Source: an uncultured Treponema sp.
Lineage (GTDB): Bacteria; Spirochaetota; Spirochaetia; Treponematales; Treponemataceae
Length of the DNA: 64,000 bases
Assembly: GCA_947165895.1 (NCBI GenBank)
Contig: CAMVCB010000001.1
Span: forward strand, 124,001-188,000
Reading direction: 5' to 3'
The number at the start of each line of letters is the position of its first letter. The first letter of the stretch is position 1. The notes under the pieces were generated by a model that was given only the letters and a program-made list of their open reading frames with translations, did not search any database and was not told the DNA's origin. This document shows positions 18,604 to 27,563 of the stretch, one piece after another. Position numbers and translations under genes: made by a program.

Positions 18604-19437
18604 TTAACTATCTTCACTTGATAATACAGAACTTATTGCTTTAGCCATTACAGCCGCATCCTGTATGCCGGCATCACCTGAGCCGGAAGAATGAGAAACT
18701 GTGGTAACAAAATGACTGTCACTTTCCACAGAACTATCATTATTTTCTTCCTCCGAAGAAGAAGAACTGTTTTCCATTACAAAAGAACTCATATCAGGAA
18801 GGGTATCAAGCCCTTCTGATCCGGAAGTCTGGGCTGCATCCGGCTGAGATGGAGAAGCTGACGGACCAGCTTCAGCAGTCCTGGCGTCGCCCACTTTCTC
18901 CCCTTCAGCGGAAGCTGCAGATGGTGATGGAGCCTCTCTGCCTGCCTGTGGAACTCCCCCATCCCCGGCAGAATCTGCATCTATTGCGGGCATTCCACCT
19001 GCGGCAGCCTGAGCAGCGGCAGCAGGTGCAGCTACATCCTCTGCTGCCGAAACCTGAGGCTGGTTAAAAACAGGAGCTTTAGAGGATTTCATATCAGAGG
19101 CATTGAGCATCTGTTTTGAATTATCATCTACATAATAATTATTTTCACTGTCGCCTGGTGAAAGTTCTTCATCATGAACAAATAAATCTACCTTGCTTCC
19201 AACAGAAGGATTTGAAACAGGAGTTGAATCAACAGAAATATCAGAAGAGTCTGAATCTTCAAAAAGGAATTTATCAGATACGAAAGAAATTCCAAATCCA
19301 AGTCCTGCAAAAACAACGGCAATTATAAGCGCCCGTAATAGAACTATAAGAATTGCGGCGTGAGAAAAGAGACCAAATACGAAGGACAAAAGAAATCCAA
19401 AAGCTGCCGAAACAATGAGTGCCTTTATACTTCGCAT
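18604..19437 (-). CDS. Membrane protein with long low-complexity tail, between flhG and fliA
   Basis: A 277-residue protein. Two membrane segments (about 5-22 and 29-53, AALIVLLRALIIAVVFAGLG-like) are followed by a long disordered Ser/Asp/Glu region. Residues about 125-205 are Ala/Pro/Gly-rich with a G+C content visibly above that of neighbouring DNA, suggesting expansion or insertion of low-complexity sequence. The last 35 residues (DAAVMAKAISSVLSSEDS at the end) may be a short helical motif. It occupies the position of the unnamed orf between flhG and fliA in the treponemal flagellar operon. No function can be given. Confidence 0.55.
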   Translation of the reverse strand: MRSIKALIVSAAFGFLLSFVFGLFSHAAILIVLLRALIIAVVFAGLGFGISFVSDKFLFEDSDSSDISVDSTPVSNPSVGSKVDLFVHDEELSPGDSENNYYVDDNSKQMLNASDMKSSKAPVFNQPQVSAAEDVAAPAAAAQAAAGGMPAIDADSAGDGGVPQAGREAPSPSAASAEGEKVGDARTAEAGPSASPSQPDAAQTSGSEGLDTLPDMSSFVMENSSSSSEEENNDSSVESDSHFVTTVSHSSGSGDAGIQDAAVMAKAISSVLSSEDS

Positions 19438-19522
19438 TTTACCCCCCTAATTAAAATACAGTTAATTATACACCATAAAGTTTAAAAAATATAGCAAAAT
19501 ATTTTAATATGGCAAAAACTGC

Positions 19523-20434
19523 TTAAATTTCGTCCTTTTTCTTCTTACTGAGGAACTTTTTGAGGAAGCTTGCCACTCCTTCATTGTATTCCGGTTCAGT
19601 TTTTTCTATTCTTCCTACAATATGCTTGAGGCAGACTGCAGGCTTTGAAGTCGGGTTTACAACAATAAAAGGCTTCTGACGGATTACCGAAGCCTGAACA
19701 ATCGGATCCTCGTAGATACAGCCAAGATATTCAACCTTGTAATTAAGGAACTGGCCTACAATTGTAATGATTCGCTCAGAAATACGCTTTCCTTCGTCGG
19801 CAGAATGAACGCGGTTTACAATAAGCTTGATGTTTACAACGCGGTCAACAATTTCTGTCGTGATGATTTTTATGATTCCGTAAGCATCTGTAATGGCAGT
19901 CGGCTCAGGAGTTGTAACAACGTAAACTTCATCAGCGGCCGCAACAAACTGAAGAACATTATTTGCAATACCCGCCCCAGTATCGATGATGATGATATCT
20001 GCATTTCCCAGTGTAGAGAACTGATTTGCAAAATATTCAAGTTCATCAACGCTGAGGTTAGCGATTTTTGAAAAACCGTTGGCGCCCGCAATAAACTTAA
20101 TTCCAAATTCAGTATCAAGGATAATCTGCTTCATGGACTTTTTCTTATTGATTACGTGCATGAGGTTATACTGAGGCACTACATTCAAAAGTACGTTTAC
20201 GTTTGCCATACCAAGGTCACCGTCAATCAGGATAACCTTCTTGCCAAGCTGGGCATAGGCAATTGCCATGTTTACGGCAAAGTTAGTTTTTCCTACCCCG
20301 CCCTTTCCGCTTGTTACGGCAATAATTCTTGTATTATGTTCTTTTTTTGCAGCAGTTTTTTCTGATGTAGACGACGAATTGGAAGGAAAATTATCTTCCA
20401 TCAGTTCTTTTAATCCTTCTGCCTGTTCTTCCAT
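19523..20434 (-). CDS. flhG: Flagellar number/placement ATPase FlhG (FleN, MinD family)
   Basis: A MinD/ParA-type ATPase that controls flagellar number and position together with FlhF. The 303 residues begin with an activation-helix motif close to DQAxxLR (EEQAEGLKELME, residues 2-13) that in characterised FlhG proteins stimulates the FlhF GTPase. The deviant Walker A is intact (AVTSGKGGVGKT, ending at residue 50), with Walker A' IDGDLGMANVNVLL and the switch DIIIIDTGAGI. A basic C-terminal tail (KKFLSKKKK) may be a membrane-targeting element. It starts two bases after flhF ends. Confidence 0.93.
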   Translation of the reverse strand: MEEQAEGLKELMEDNFPSNSSSTSEKTAAKKEHNTRIIAVTSGKGGVGKTNFAVNMAIAYAQLGKKVILIDGDLGMANVNVLLNVVPQYNLMHVINKKKSMKQIILDTEFGIKFIAGANGFSKIANLSVDELEYFANQFSTLGNADIIIIDTGAGIANNVLQFVAAADEVYVVTTPEPTAITDAYGIIKIITTEIVDRVVNIKLIVNRVHSADEGKRISERIITIVGQFLNYKVEYLGCIYEDPIVQASVIRQKPFIVVNPTSKPAVCLKHIVGRIEKTEPEYNEGVASFLKKFLSKKKKDEI

Positions 20435-20436
20435 TT

Positions 20437-21654
20437 TTAATTTCCTCCAAATTTATCTTCAATGTGTTGTCTGTCTATATTAAAGTTTTCCAGTCTGATC
20501 AAAAAATCAACGGGATTAGCCTTCTGTATATTTTTTGCAACAATCTGTCCGTTTGTGATATATGCGATGGATTTATGCTTTTTATGGAGCACGCTGATTA
20601 TGTTTCCATACTGTTCTGATTCATCACATTTTGTCACAATAACAGAATTATAACCGAAAAGTTCATAATTCTTAAAAATATTTTCCAAATCGCGGGCTTT
20701 TGATGATGCAGTTACGGCAAGATAAATCTGAGGCCGCATTGCGGTAACATTCAAAAGCTTTTTCATATTTGCGATATGAACTTCATCGTTAGGGCTGTAG
20801 CCGGAAGTATCAATAAAAATTGCATCCATGCGGCTCTTGTTTTCCTCGTAAAGGGTTTCCAGATCTTCTGATTTTTCAGCTTTTAAAACCTGACAGTCAA
20901 AGATTTCACCGTAACGCTCAATCTGTTCAAGGGCACCTACCCTCATAAAGTCAGTCACGATAAAACAAATCTGAGGCTTGCGGCCCTGATTCTGGGGATT
21001 ATTTTTAAAATTCAGGAAAAACTGGACTGCAAGCTTTACCAGCGTTGTAGTTTTTCCGACTCCTGTAGGACCAACGATAATCACAACATGAGGAGGCCTT
21101 ACAACCTTTGTTTCGGCAATTTCAATGGATTCACCAATCCAGTCTACAACCTTACGTTCAACTAAATCAAAATTATCAAGCTGCTCAAGAGAAAAATTAG
21201 AACGGATTTTATCTGAAATTTCCTTAATGTAATCCTTTGAAAAATCATTGAGATAAAGATTATCTTCAATCTGCCTGATTGTTTCATTTTCAGGGGAAGC
21301 AGAGCCTGATTTTATTGCAATCTGTTCAGAAAGTTCTTTTTTTGTCTCTTCAAGCTTTTGAGAAATCTGATTTGTAAGAGAAGTAATTAATAAGGCCGCC
21401 CTGTTTTTTTCAAATTCTGATTCTTCAGGAGTCTTTTTAGCGGCGATTTCTTCTTCATAAGCATTTTTGTGACCTATAGTATAACTCAGCTCCACAACAT
21501 ACTTTCTTCCAAGATTAAAAAGACCGCAACTCACCTGCTTTGGCTTGTGACCAACATAAGTCCAGTCTCTTCCGTACATATTACAAAGCTGGGTCTTACA
21601 ATCTTCGAGAGTATCAGCTTCTATTTTTTGAACTTTTTCAACTTCATAAGCCAT
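20437..21654 (-). CDS. flhF: Flagellar biosynthesis SRP-like GTPase FlhF
   Basis: SRP-type GTPase that marks the site of flagellar assembly. The 405 residues contain a B domain at the N-terminus (YEVEKVQKIEADTLEDCK and CGLFNLGRKYVVELSY), an acidic linker, an N domain, and the G domain with IVGPTGVGKTTTLVKLA (G1), FIVTDFMRVGALEQIERYGE (G2), IFIDTSGYSP (G3; Asp-Thr-Ser-Gly) and VIVTKCDE (G4). In treponemes, whose flagella are subpolar, it would set their pole position. It lies between flhA and flhG with 16 and 2 bases of separation. Confidence 0.95.
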   Translation of the reverse strand: MAYEVEKVQKIEADTLEDCKTQLCNMYGRDWTYVGHKPKQVSCGLFNLGRKYVVELSYTIGHKNAYEEEIAAKKTPEESEFEKNRAALLITSLTNQISQKLEETKKELSEQIAIKSGSASPENETIRQIEDNLYLNDFSKDYIKEISDKIRSNFSLEQLDNFDLVERKVVDWIGESIEIAETKVVRPPHVVIIVGPTGVGKTTTLVKLAVQFFLNFKNNPQNQGRKPQICFIVTDFMRVGALEQIERYGEIFDCQVLKAEKSEDLETLYEENKSRMDAIFIDTSGYSPNDEVHIANMKKLLNVTAMRPQIYLAVTASSKARDLENIFKNYELFGYNSVIVTKCDESEQYGNIISVLHKKHKSIAYITNGQIVAKNIQKANPVDFLIRLENFNIDRQHIEDKFGGN

Positions 21655-21670
21655 TTTTTATTTTCCCACC

Positions 21671-23803
21671 TTATAAACCAGCTTCTTCATCCGATTTTAT
21701 TTCATCAACAATTTCCGGAACTATATTTTTTCCGGCTGCATAAAGTTCCATATCAGAAAGAACAACAACGCCAGGCTGTTCACGTTCAATTGATGCCCTG
21801 ACAAGCTGACGGACTGCACTTACACAAAGAATTATAGGCATAATTCCAAGATTATTCATCTTGCTCAGAGAAGAGCTTACAGCGCGAATCCATTTTCTTG
21901 TGTCCGGAGGATCAAGAGCCGGATAAGGTTTAGATCCGTCAGGAGGATAATAAGCGTGTTCGCCGATAAGCTCTGTCAGCTCTTCCGAAAGACGCATTAC
22001 GCGGAGCTTTTTATCTGCAGGGTCTGCATACTGCATGCAAATCTGAAGACCAAGGGCTTCGCGGACTTTTGCAGTAAGCTCCCAGGAATTCTTGCAGACG
22101 TTAGCGTAGTTTGCCATTGTCTCAAGAATTTTTACATAGTTACGGATTGAAACCCGTTCTTCAAGAAGATTCTGTAAGACTTTTTCTATCATACCATAAG
22201 AAATCTTTGCAGTTTCCAGAACTTCTGTAATAAGAACAGGATTCTTTTCGCGAACTTTTTCTATAATTGTAGATACGGCCTGGCGGTCAAGCATTTCTGC
22301 CGCATGGGCACGGATGATTTCGGTAATATGAGTTGAAATGATTGTCGGAGGGTCAACACAGACATATCCGGCATTTTCTGCTTCTGAACGGCGGTCTTCC
22401 GGCAGCCATATTGCGTCCATTCCGAAGGCAGGATCCTTTGTATGCTCACCTTCAAGCTTCTGGATAACTGCACCTGTATCCATACACATAAGATAGCCAA
22501 GACGAATACTTGCATGACCGGCTTCAATTCCCTGAATTTTGAAGGAATAATCATTAGGGTCAAGGGTCATGTTATCCTGAATGTGGATTTTCGGAATATT
22601 AAAGCCCATATCAAGGCGGGACTCAGTTCTGATTCGTGTAATACGTTCAAGAAGCTCGGCTCCCTTTTCCTTTTCAACAAGAGGGATAAGCGCATAACCG
22701 ATTTCAAGGGAAAGAGGATCCAGCATTTCAAGAGTTTTAGAATCATCAACCGGATTTGTCTGTTCCGTACGTTTAGCGTTTTCAGCCTGCTCTTTAGCGG
22801 CAGCCTCTTCCTTCTTTTTCTGACGGGTAAGATTTGTTCCAATCCAGATAAAAAGAGCTCCGATCGGAACAAGAAGTACCTGAGTATTATTTCTGAGGAA
22901 GAAGCCTGAAAGAATAAGTCCACCGCCGACAATTGCGTAAATCTGACCGTCGCGAGTAAAGTTACGAATGAGCTTCTGATCAAACGGCTCATCAGATTTT
23001 GTACCGGTTACAAGAACGCCGGTTGCAAAAGAAATTATCAGAGAGGGAATCTGAGAAGTAAGGCCGTCACCTATGGTGAGGATTGAATAGGTAGAGGCAG
23101 CTTCTCCAAATCCCATTGAATTACGTACAACTCCGATTATAATTCCGCCAAGAAGGTTTACGATTGTAACGACAACACCAAATTTTACGTTTCCGCTTAC
23201 AAACTTAGAAGAACCGTCCATGGCAGAATAAAAGTCTATTTCACGGCGGATTTTGGCCTTTTCAATTTCAGCTTCATCAGGAGTAAGGGCCCCGGCATTC
23301 ATACGGTTATCAATATCAAAAAGCTTCTGATTCATGGAATCCAGGCTGAAGCGGGCAGCAACTTCAGAAACGCGGCTTGCACCCTTTGTTACTACAAGAA
23401 GCTGGAAGATAATCAAAATGATAAAAACGACAAATCCGATTACAAGGTCACTTCCCGCAATAATATTTGCAAAGGCCTGGACCATAAAGCTCTGATTTGC
23501 AAGCTTATGACCAGAGCCCATTGTTCCGCTCAAAATCAGGCGGGTTGAAGAAATATTAATTGCGATAGAAAAAATCGTAGCATAAAGAACAACGCGGGGG
23601 AAGGTTTCAAAATCAGATGCACGGGGAGTTGTTACGACAACAAGAAGAATAATAATGGAAAGAGCAATATTTATAATCATGCAGAAGTCAATCAGAAGCT
23701 GAGGCATCGGTAAAATCAAAAGAAATACACCGATAACAGAAGCCACAGCCAGTGCGTTCTGCTGAATAAAATTTAAAACATTTCCCCTTTTTTCGTTTGC
23801 CAT
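21671..23803 (-). CDS. flhA: Flagellar export gate protein FlhA
   Basis: Inner-membrane ring of the flagellar type III export gate. The 710 residues comprise about eight membrane helices in the first 330 (opening NALAVASVIGVFLLILPMPQ), with the conserved FHIPEP-region loop (ARFSLDSMNQKLFDIDNRMN, GALTPDEAEIEKAKIRRE), and a large cytoplasmic domain (about 350-700) that receives chaperone-substrate complexes. It is followed by flhF after 16 bases. Full length and without visible defects. Confidence 0.97.
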   Translation of the reverse strand: MANEKRGNVLNFIQQNALAVASVIGVFLLILPMPQLLIDFCMIINIALSIIILLVVVTTPRASDFETFPRVVLYATIFSIAINISSTRLILSGTMGSGHKLANQSFMVQAFANIIAGSDLVIGFVVFIILIIFQLLVVTKGASRVSEVAARFSLDSMNQKLFDIDNRMNAGALTPDEAEIEKAKIRREIDFYSAMDGSSKFVSGNVKFGVVVTIVNLLGGIIIGVVRNSMGFGEAASTYSILTIGDGLTSQIPSLIISFATGVLVTGTKSDEPFDQKLIRNFTRDGQIYAIVGGGLILSGFFLRNNTQVLLVPIGALFIWIGTNLTRQKKKEEAAAKEQAENAKRTEQTNPVDDSKTLEMLDPLSLEIGYALIPLVEKEKGAELLERITRIRTESRLDMGFNIPKIHIQDNMTLDPNDYSFKIQGIEAGHASIRLGYLMCMDTGAVIQKLEGEHTKDPAFGMDAIWLPEDRRSEAENAGYVCVDPPTIISTHITEIIRAHAAEMLDRQAVSTIIEKVREKNPVLITEVLETAKISYGMIEKVLQNLLEERVSIRNYVKILETMANYANVCKNSWELTAKVREALGLQICMQYADPADKKLRVMRLSEELTELIGEHAYYPPDGSKPYPALDPPDTRKWIRAVSSSLSKMNNLGIMPIILCVSAVRQLVRASIEREQPGVVVLSDMELYAAGKNIVPEIVDEIKSDEEAGL

Positions 23804-23833
23804 TAAGTCCCCACCCTCAGCAATCTACTTTTT

Positions 23834-24910
23834 CTATTTTTTCTTGTTCAGGCTGGAAAATTTATCCAGATGTGAATAAATTAACGCAATCGCCTTATAA
23901 TAAGTCTCTGGTATTATATCACCAACTTCGACTTCTGTATATAATCCTCGTGCCACAGGCATATTTTCTACAAGGGGAATGTTATTTTCCCTTGCAATGC
24001 GTTTTATAGTCTGGGCAACCTCATCCATACCCTTTGCATTTACCATAGGAGAATCCGCTACGCCTGAATCATACTTTAAGGCAACCGCAAAATGTGTAGG
24101 GTTTGTTACAACAACATCAGATTCGGCAACGGCTTTCGGAATATTCTGCTGTAAAAGCTGCTGCTGAAGCTGTCTCAGCCTGCTTTTAACCTCAGGATCC
24201 CCTTCCATTTCCTTATATTCTTCCTTCTGTTCCTGTTTTGTCATCTTCATTTCTTCCATAAAATCCCGTTTCTGAACAAAATAGTCAGGAATTGAGATTG
24301 CAAGGAAGAAAATCGAAACGATAATTAAGAGCTGGGCTGCCATTTTTGCAAATTTTACAATTGCTCCGAATACATCGCCGTTTCCTATTACCTGAACGAT
24401 ATCAAAAATATCTTTTTTGATGTAAACGTAGGCAATAATAATGATGATTGCAACTTTACCTACTGATTTTGCAACGTTAAAAAGTCCTTTACCGGAAAAA
24501 ATCGTCTTTTTAAGATATTCACCGAATTTTGGAACAATTTTAGAAAATTTAGGTTCAATCGGCTTAAGGCTGAAAATAAAACCCCGGGTCTGAATGATAT
24601 TTCCGGCAATTGCGGCAAAAATCCCGACGAGGGAAACCGGCAGCATACATTTGAAAACAGTAGTCATAAAGTATGTAACAGAGGCATAAGTTCCCATTTC
24701 CCCCTGACCTGCCCGGCTGAAAAAATAAACAAATGACTGAACTACAATATTAAAAAGCCATTTAGAAAGAAAAATCAGAGTCATCACGCAGAACAAAAGC
24801 ACAAGGGCTCCGCTGACTTCGGAACTTTTTGCGACGCGGCCTTCCTTGCGGGCCTTTTCAAGCTTATATTCTGAGGCTTCTTCGGTTCTTCCCTCGTCTT
24901 CTGCTGCCAT
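23834..24910 (-). CDS. flhB: Flagellar export switch protein FlhB
   Basis: Export-gate protein that switches substrate specificity from rod/hook to filament. The 358 residues have a charged N-terminus (AAEDEGRTEEASEYKLEKAR), four membrane helices (about 30-52, 85-110, 142-165, 185-210) and the cytoplasmic domain with the autocleavage motif NPTH at 270-273, where cleavage occurs between Asn270 and Pro271. Length is normal. Its start is one base after the fliR stop. Confidence 0.97.
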   Translation of the reverse strand: MAAEDEGRTEEASEYKLEKARKEGRVAKSSEVSGALVLLFCVMTLIFLSKWLFNIVVQSFVYFFSRAGQGEMGTYASVTYFMTTVFKCMLPVSLVGIFAAIAGNIIQTRGFIFSLKPIEPKFSKIVPKFGEYLKKTIFSGKGLFNVAKSVGKVAIIIIIAYVYIKKDIFDIVQVIGNGDVFGAIVKFAKMAAQLLIIVSIFFLAISIPDYFVQKRDFMEEMKMTKQEQKEEYKEMEGDPEVKSRLRQLQQQLLQQNIPKAVAESDVVVTNPTHFAVALKYDSGVADSPMVNAKGMDEVAQTIKRIARENNIPLVENMPVARGLYTEVEVGDIIPETYYKAIALIYSHLDKFSSLNKKK

Positions 24911-24911
24911 A

Positions 24912-25721
24912 CTACTTTATGCCCCCTCCGTTAATCTGAACAAAAAGATTCTGCAGGATTGTAAATCCGCCGCTGAAAGTTCTGACAAAAAAATCTATAA
25001 GATTGGGCATGACAGTTGCGATTACAAAGTAAGCGACCAGAATCATAACCGGAAAACCTTCCGAAAGCAGGTTCATCTGAGGAGCGGCCTTGGTAAGAAG
25101 GCCGGTACAGATTGTGATTAAAAACAAAGTGCCCATTACAGGAAGGGCGATTACAAGAGCATCAGAGAAAAGCTTTGAAAGCCCGCCAAGGAAAAATTTA
25201 ATCAAAGGCTCCTGAGTCTGAACAAGGGAAAGGGCATTTAAGGATTTAAAGCTTGATACAAGACCGCCTAAAAAAAGCTGCTGAAAAAATCTTGTCTGTA
25301 AAAAAACAAGCATGGCAACAAGATTGAAAAACTGTCCCATAAGAGGGTTTTCGACCTGGCTCATGGCATCGTAAGAACTGGCAGCGGAAAGGCCCATCTG
25401 AAAGCCCATAAACTGACCGGCAGAAGAAAAGGCCGCAAAAATAATCGAAACATAAAAGCCCATGATAATTCCGATTATTACTTCACCCGCCAGTAAAAGA
25501 AAATATTCCATGCTGGCCAGACCGTCAGAAGTTATCAGAATATTGTAGTGGGAAAAATCAAGGGTGCCGTAAATAAAAAAGGCAATGTAGCCCGAAAGCG
25601 CAAGCTTAGCAACTCGGGATACAGAGCGCATGGAAAACAAAGGAAGGGTCAGAATCATGGCAAAGATTCTGGCAAAAATAAGGAGATAAAGTGGAGCTTT
25701 CTGAAGGATATAATCAAGCAT
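24912..25721 (-). CDS. fliR: Flagellar export gate protein FliR
   Basis: Part of the FliPQR core of the export gate. The 269 residues contain about six hydrophobic helices, including LLIFARIFAMILTLPLFSMR near the start, GEVIIGIIMGFYVSIIFAAF in the middle and LIALPVM-type segments later. It lies between fliQ (17 bases upstream) and flhB (overlap-level spacing), as in most flagellar operons. Confidence 0.95.
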   Translation of the reverse strand: MLDYILQKAPLYLLIFARIFAMILTLPLFSMRSVSRVAKLALSGYIAFFIYGTLDFSHYNILITSDGLASMEYFLLLAGEVIIGIIMGFYVSIIFAAFSSAGQFMGFQMGLSAASSYDAMSQVENPLMGQFFNLVAMLVFLQTRFFQQLFLGGLVSSFKSLNALSLVQTQEPLIKFFLGGLSKLFSDALVIALPVMGTLFLITICTGLLTKAAPQMNLLSEGFPVMILVAYFVIATVMPNLIDFFVRTFSGGFTILQNLFVQINGGGIK

Positions 25722-25738
25722 CCGGCACTACTCCATTT

Positions 25739-26008
25739 TTACTTTGCAAAATCAGGTATTCTGTTTAAAAGCATAATTGTGTACTGACCAAGACCCGAAA
25801 ACATTGCGCCCCCCAAAAGGGCTATAACAATGAGGATTACTGCAAATTTTGGAAGAAATGTTAAAGTCTGTTCCTGAATTGAAGTTGCGGCCTGAAAAAT
25901 TGCAACAACTAAACCGACAATAAGTGCCAGCCCCAGAACCGGCAGTACCATCTGAAGAATCTGAACAACAGCTCCGCGCATCAAAACATTTAATTCACCA
26001 ATTGACAT
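25739..26008 (-). CDS. fliQ: Flagellar export gate protein FliQ
   Basis: Small 89-residue protein with two membrane helices (about 16-40 and 52-77) and the family sequence LIVGLVVAIFQAATSIQEQT followed by LTFLPKFAVI between the helices. Four copies join five FliP and one FliR in characterised gates. Position between fliP and fliR is canonical. Confidence 0.96.
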   Translation of the reverse strand: MSIGELNVLMRGAVVQILQMVLPVLGLALIVGLVVAIFQAATSIQEQTLTFLPKFAVILIVIALLGGAMFSGLGQYTIMLLNRIPDFAK

Positions 26009-26041
26009 AAATCATCCTCACAAATTATCTAGTCCGGCGTC

Positions 26042-26872
26042 CTAATGAATTACCGAAACAAAAAGCTGCTGAGTTAAAAGTCCCCAGCCGTCAACAAGAA
26101 CAAAGAGAATCAGCTTAAAAGGCATGGAAATTTGAACAGGCGGCAGCATCATCATACCCATAGCCATAAGAATACTGGCCACGACCATATCAACGATGAT
26201 AAAGGGAATATATAAAAGTACACCAATTTTAAATGCAACTGTAAGTTCATGAAGAATATATGACGGAATCAGGATGTAGGTCGGAACATCAGCAGGAGTA
26301 TTGGGCTTTTCAAGATGGGCCATATTCATAAACATACTGATGTAAGAAGTGTCCTTTTCCATCTGGACAAACATAAATTCGCGGATTGGCTCTTCTGCCT
26401 GTCTGTAAGCTTCTTCTATTCCAATCTGACCGTCACTCATAGGCTTGTAGGCCCTGTCGTAAACGCGGCTGAAAACCGGCCACATGGCAAAAATCGTCAT
26501 AAAAAAAGCAATTCCGTTCAAAACAGAAGTCGGAGGAACCTGCTGCAGAGAAAGGGCTCGCTTAATAAAGTCAAGAACGATTGAAAAACGTAAAAAACAG
26601 GTAGACAAAATTAAAATGCTTGGAGCAAGGGTTAAAATTGTAAGAAGCAGAAGAAGACGAACAGAAAAAGCAACTTCCTGCCCGCTTCGAGGTTCTGTAA
26701 TCTGAACAGCAACATTAGGAACCAGAGGCTGACGGGCATTATTTGTCATTTCCGTACGACCGCGGGCGGCCCCCTGAGGAAAATTCTGATTTTGACCGGA
26801 AGCCTGTGCAAAAAAAGGAGAAGTTACTGAAAGCAGAAAGCTCAAAAGAAGGATTTTTTTAAGAGTTTTCAT
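26042..26872 (-). CDS. fliP: Flagellar export gate protein FliP
   Basis: A 276-residue pore-forming export-gate protein. An N-terminal signal peptide (hydrophobic core ILLLSFLLSVTSPFFAQ) is followed by a spacer and then the conserved FliP core: LLLLTILTLAPSILILSTCF, RFSIVLDFIKRALSLQQVPP, FVQMEKDTSYISMF and the C-terminal helix VASILMAMGMMMLPPVQISM. The stop is followed by fliQ after 33 bases. Its start overlaps the end of fliO by 14 bases. Confidence 0.97.
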   Translation of the reverse strand: MKTLKKILLLSFLLSVTSPFFAQASGQNQNFPQGAARGRTEMTNNARQPLVPNVAVQITEPRSGQEVAFSVRLLLLLTILTLAPSILILSTCFLRFSIVLDFIKRALSLQQVPPTSVLNGIAFFMTIFAMWPVFSRVYDRAYKPMSDGQIGIEEAYRQAEEPIREFMFVQMEKDTSYISMFMNMAHLEKPNTPADVPTYILIPSYILHELTVAFKIGVLLYIPFIIVDMVVASILMAMGMMMLPPVQISMPFKLILFVLVDGWGLLTQQLFVSVIH

Positions 26873-27521
26873 GATTCTCCTCCGTATTCGAAGAAGTTCT
26901 CTTCAAAATATCTTCTACATGCTGCTCTTCCTCTGAAAAAACATTACGGACTTTTCCTTTTTTTGCAAGGAACATATCCATAACATCATTGAAATTCAAA
27001 GGTTTTTTGGTATTCTGAGTCTGATCTGCACGAAGATTCATTGCGTTAATCATCTGGGCGGTTTTATCATCAGTTTTTGAATCAAGCTCTCCCAAAAGAG
27101 TAATTCCGTCTTCCGTAACGCCGATTACATAAGCCTTATCAACAAGTGTAATTACTTCTATTGTTTTTCCAGGTGCGATATTTATACATGCGGCCCTGCG
27201 CAAAAATTCATCATCAGTTTTTACGACATTTGTTTTATTCTTTATGAACCACAAAACTCCGTAAATCAGGACAAGAACAATGAGAAGTACAAAAATCATA
27301 CGGAGAAAAAGCCAGATTCCACCGGGCTGAGAGCGGAGCGCTGACGGTGTCTGCCCGCCGTTTTCAGAAGCCGGCTGATTAAAATAATTTGAATTATTCT
27401 CAAAAGACGAAACCTCGGTTTGCGCAGCATTTGAAGCCGTTTCTTCCGAGGTTTGCGGATAAAAAGTAAAGCAGACTGCAATCAGCATGACTGCAGCCCA
27501 AAGTGATTTTTTAAATTTCAT
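26859..27521 (-). CDS. fliO: Flagellar export assembly protein FliO (FliZ)
   Basis: Accessory membrane protein for FliP assembly. I chose the ATG at 27521 (MKFKKSLWAAVML) because it starts a proper signal sequence with GGGTGGG just upstream; a longer frame needs a TTG at 27551. The 220 residues have an N-terminal hydrophobic stretch (about 4-20), a polar linker, a main membrane helix (about 75-98, LRMIFVLLIVLVLIYGVLWF) and a small cytoplasmic domain with CINIAPGKTIEVITLVDKAY, matching the FliO domain. In older treponemal work the same gene is called fliZ. Confidence 0.85.
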   Translation of the reverse strand: MKFKKSLWAAVMLIAVCFTFYPQTSEETASNAAQTEVSSFENNSNYFNQPASENGGQTPSALRSQPGGIWLFLRMIFVLLIVLVLIYGVLWFIKNKTNVVKTDDEFLRRAACINIAPGKTIEVITLVDKAYVIGVTEDGITLLGELDSKTDDKTAQMINAMNLRADQTQNTKKPLNFNDVMDMFLAKKGKVRNVFSEEEQHVEDILKRTSSNTEENHENS

Positions 27522-27563
27522 ACCCACCCTGTGTAAAATCCGCCTCCCCAAGCGGACTTTCCA

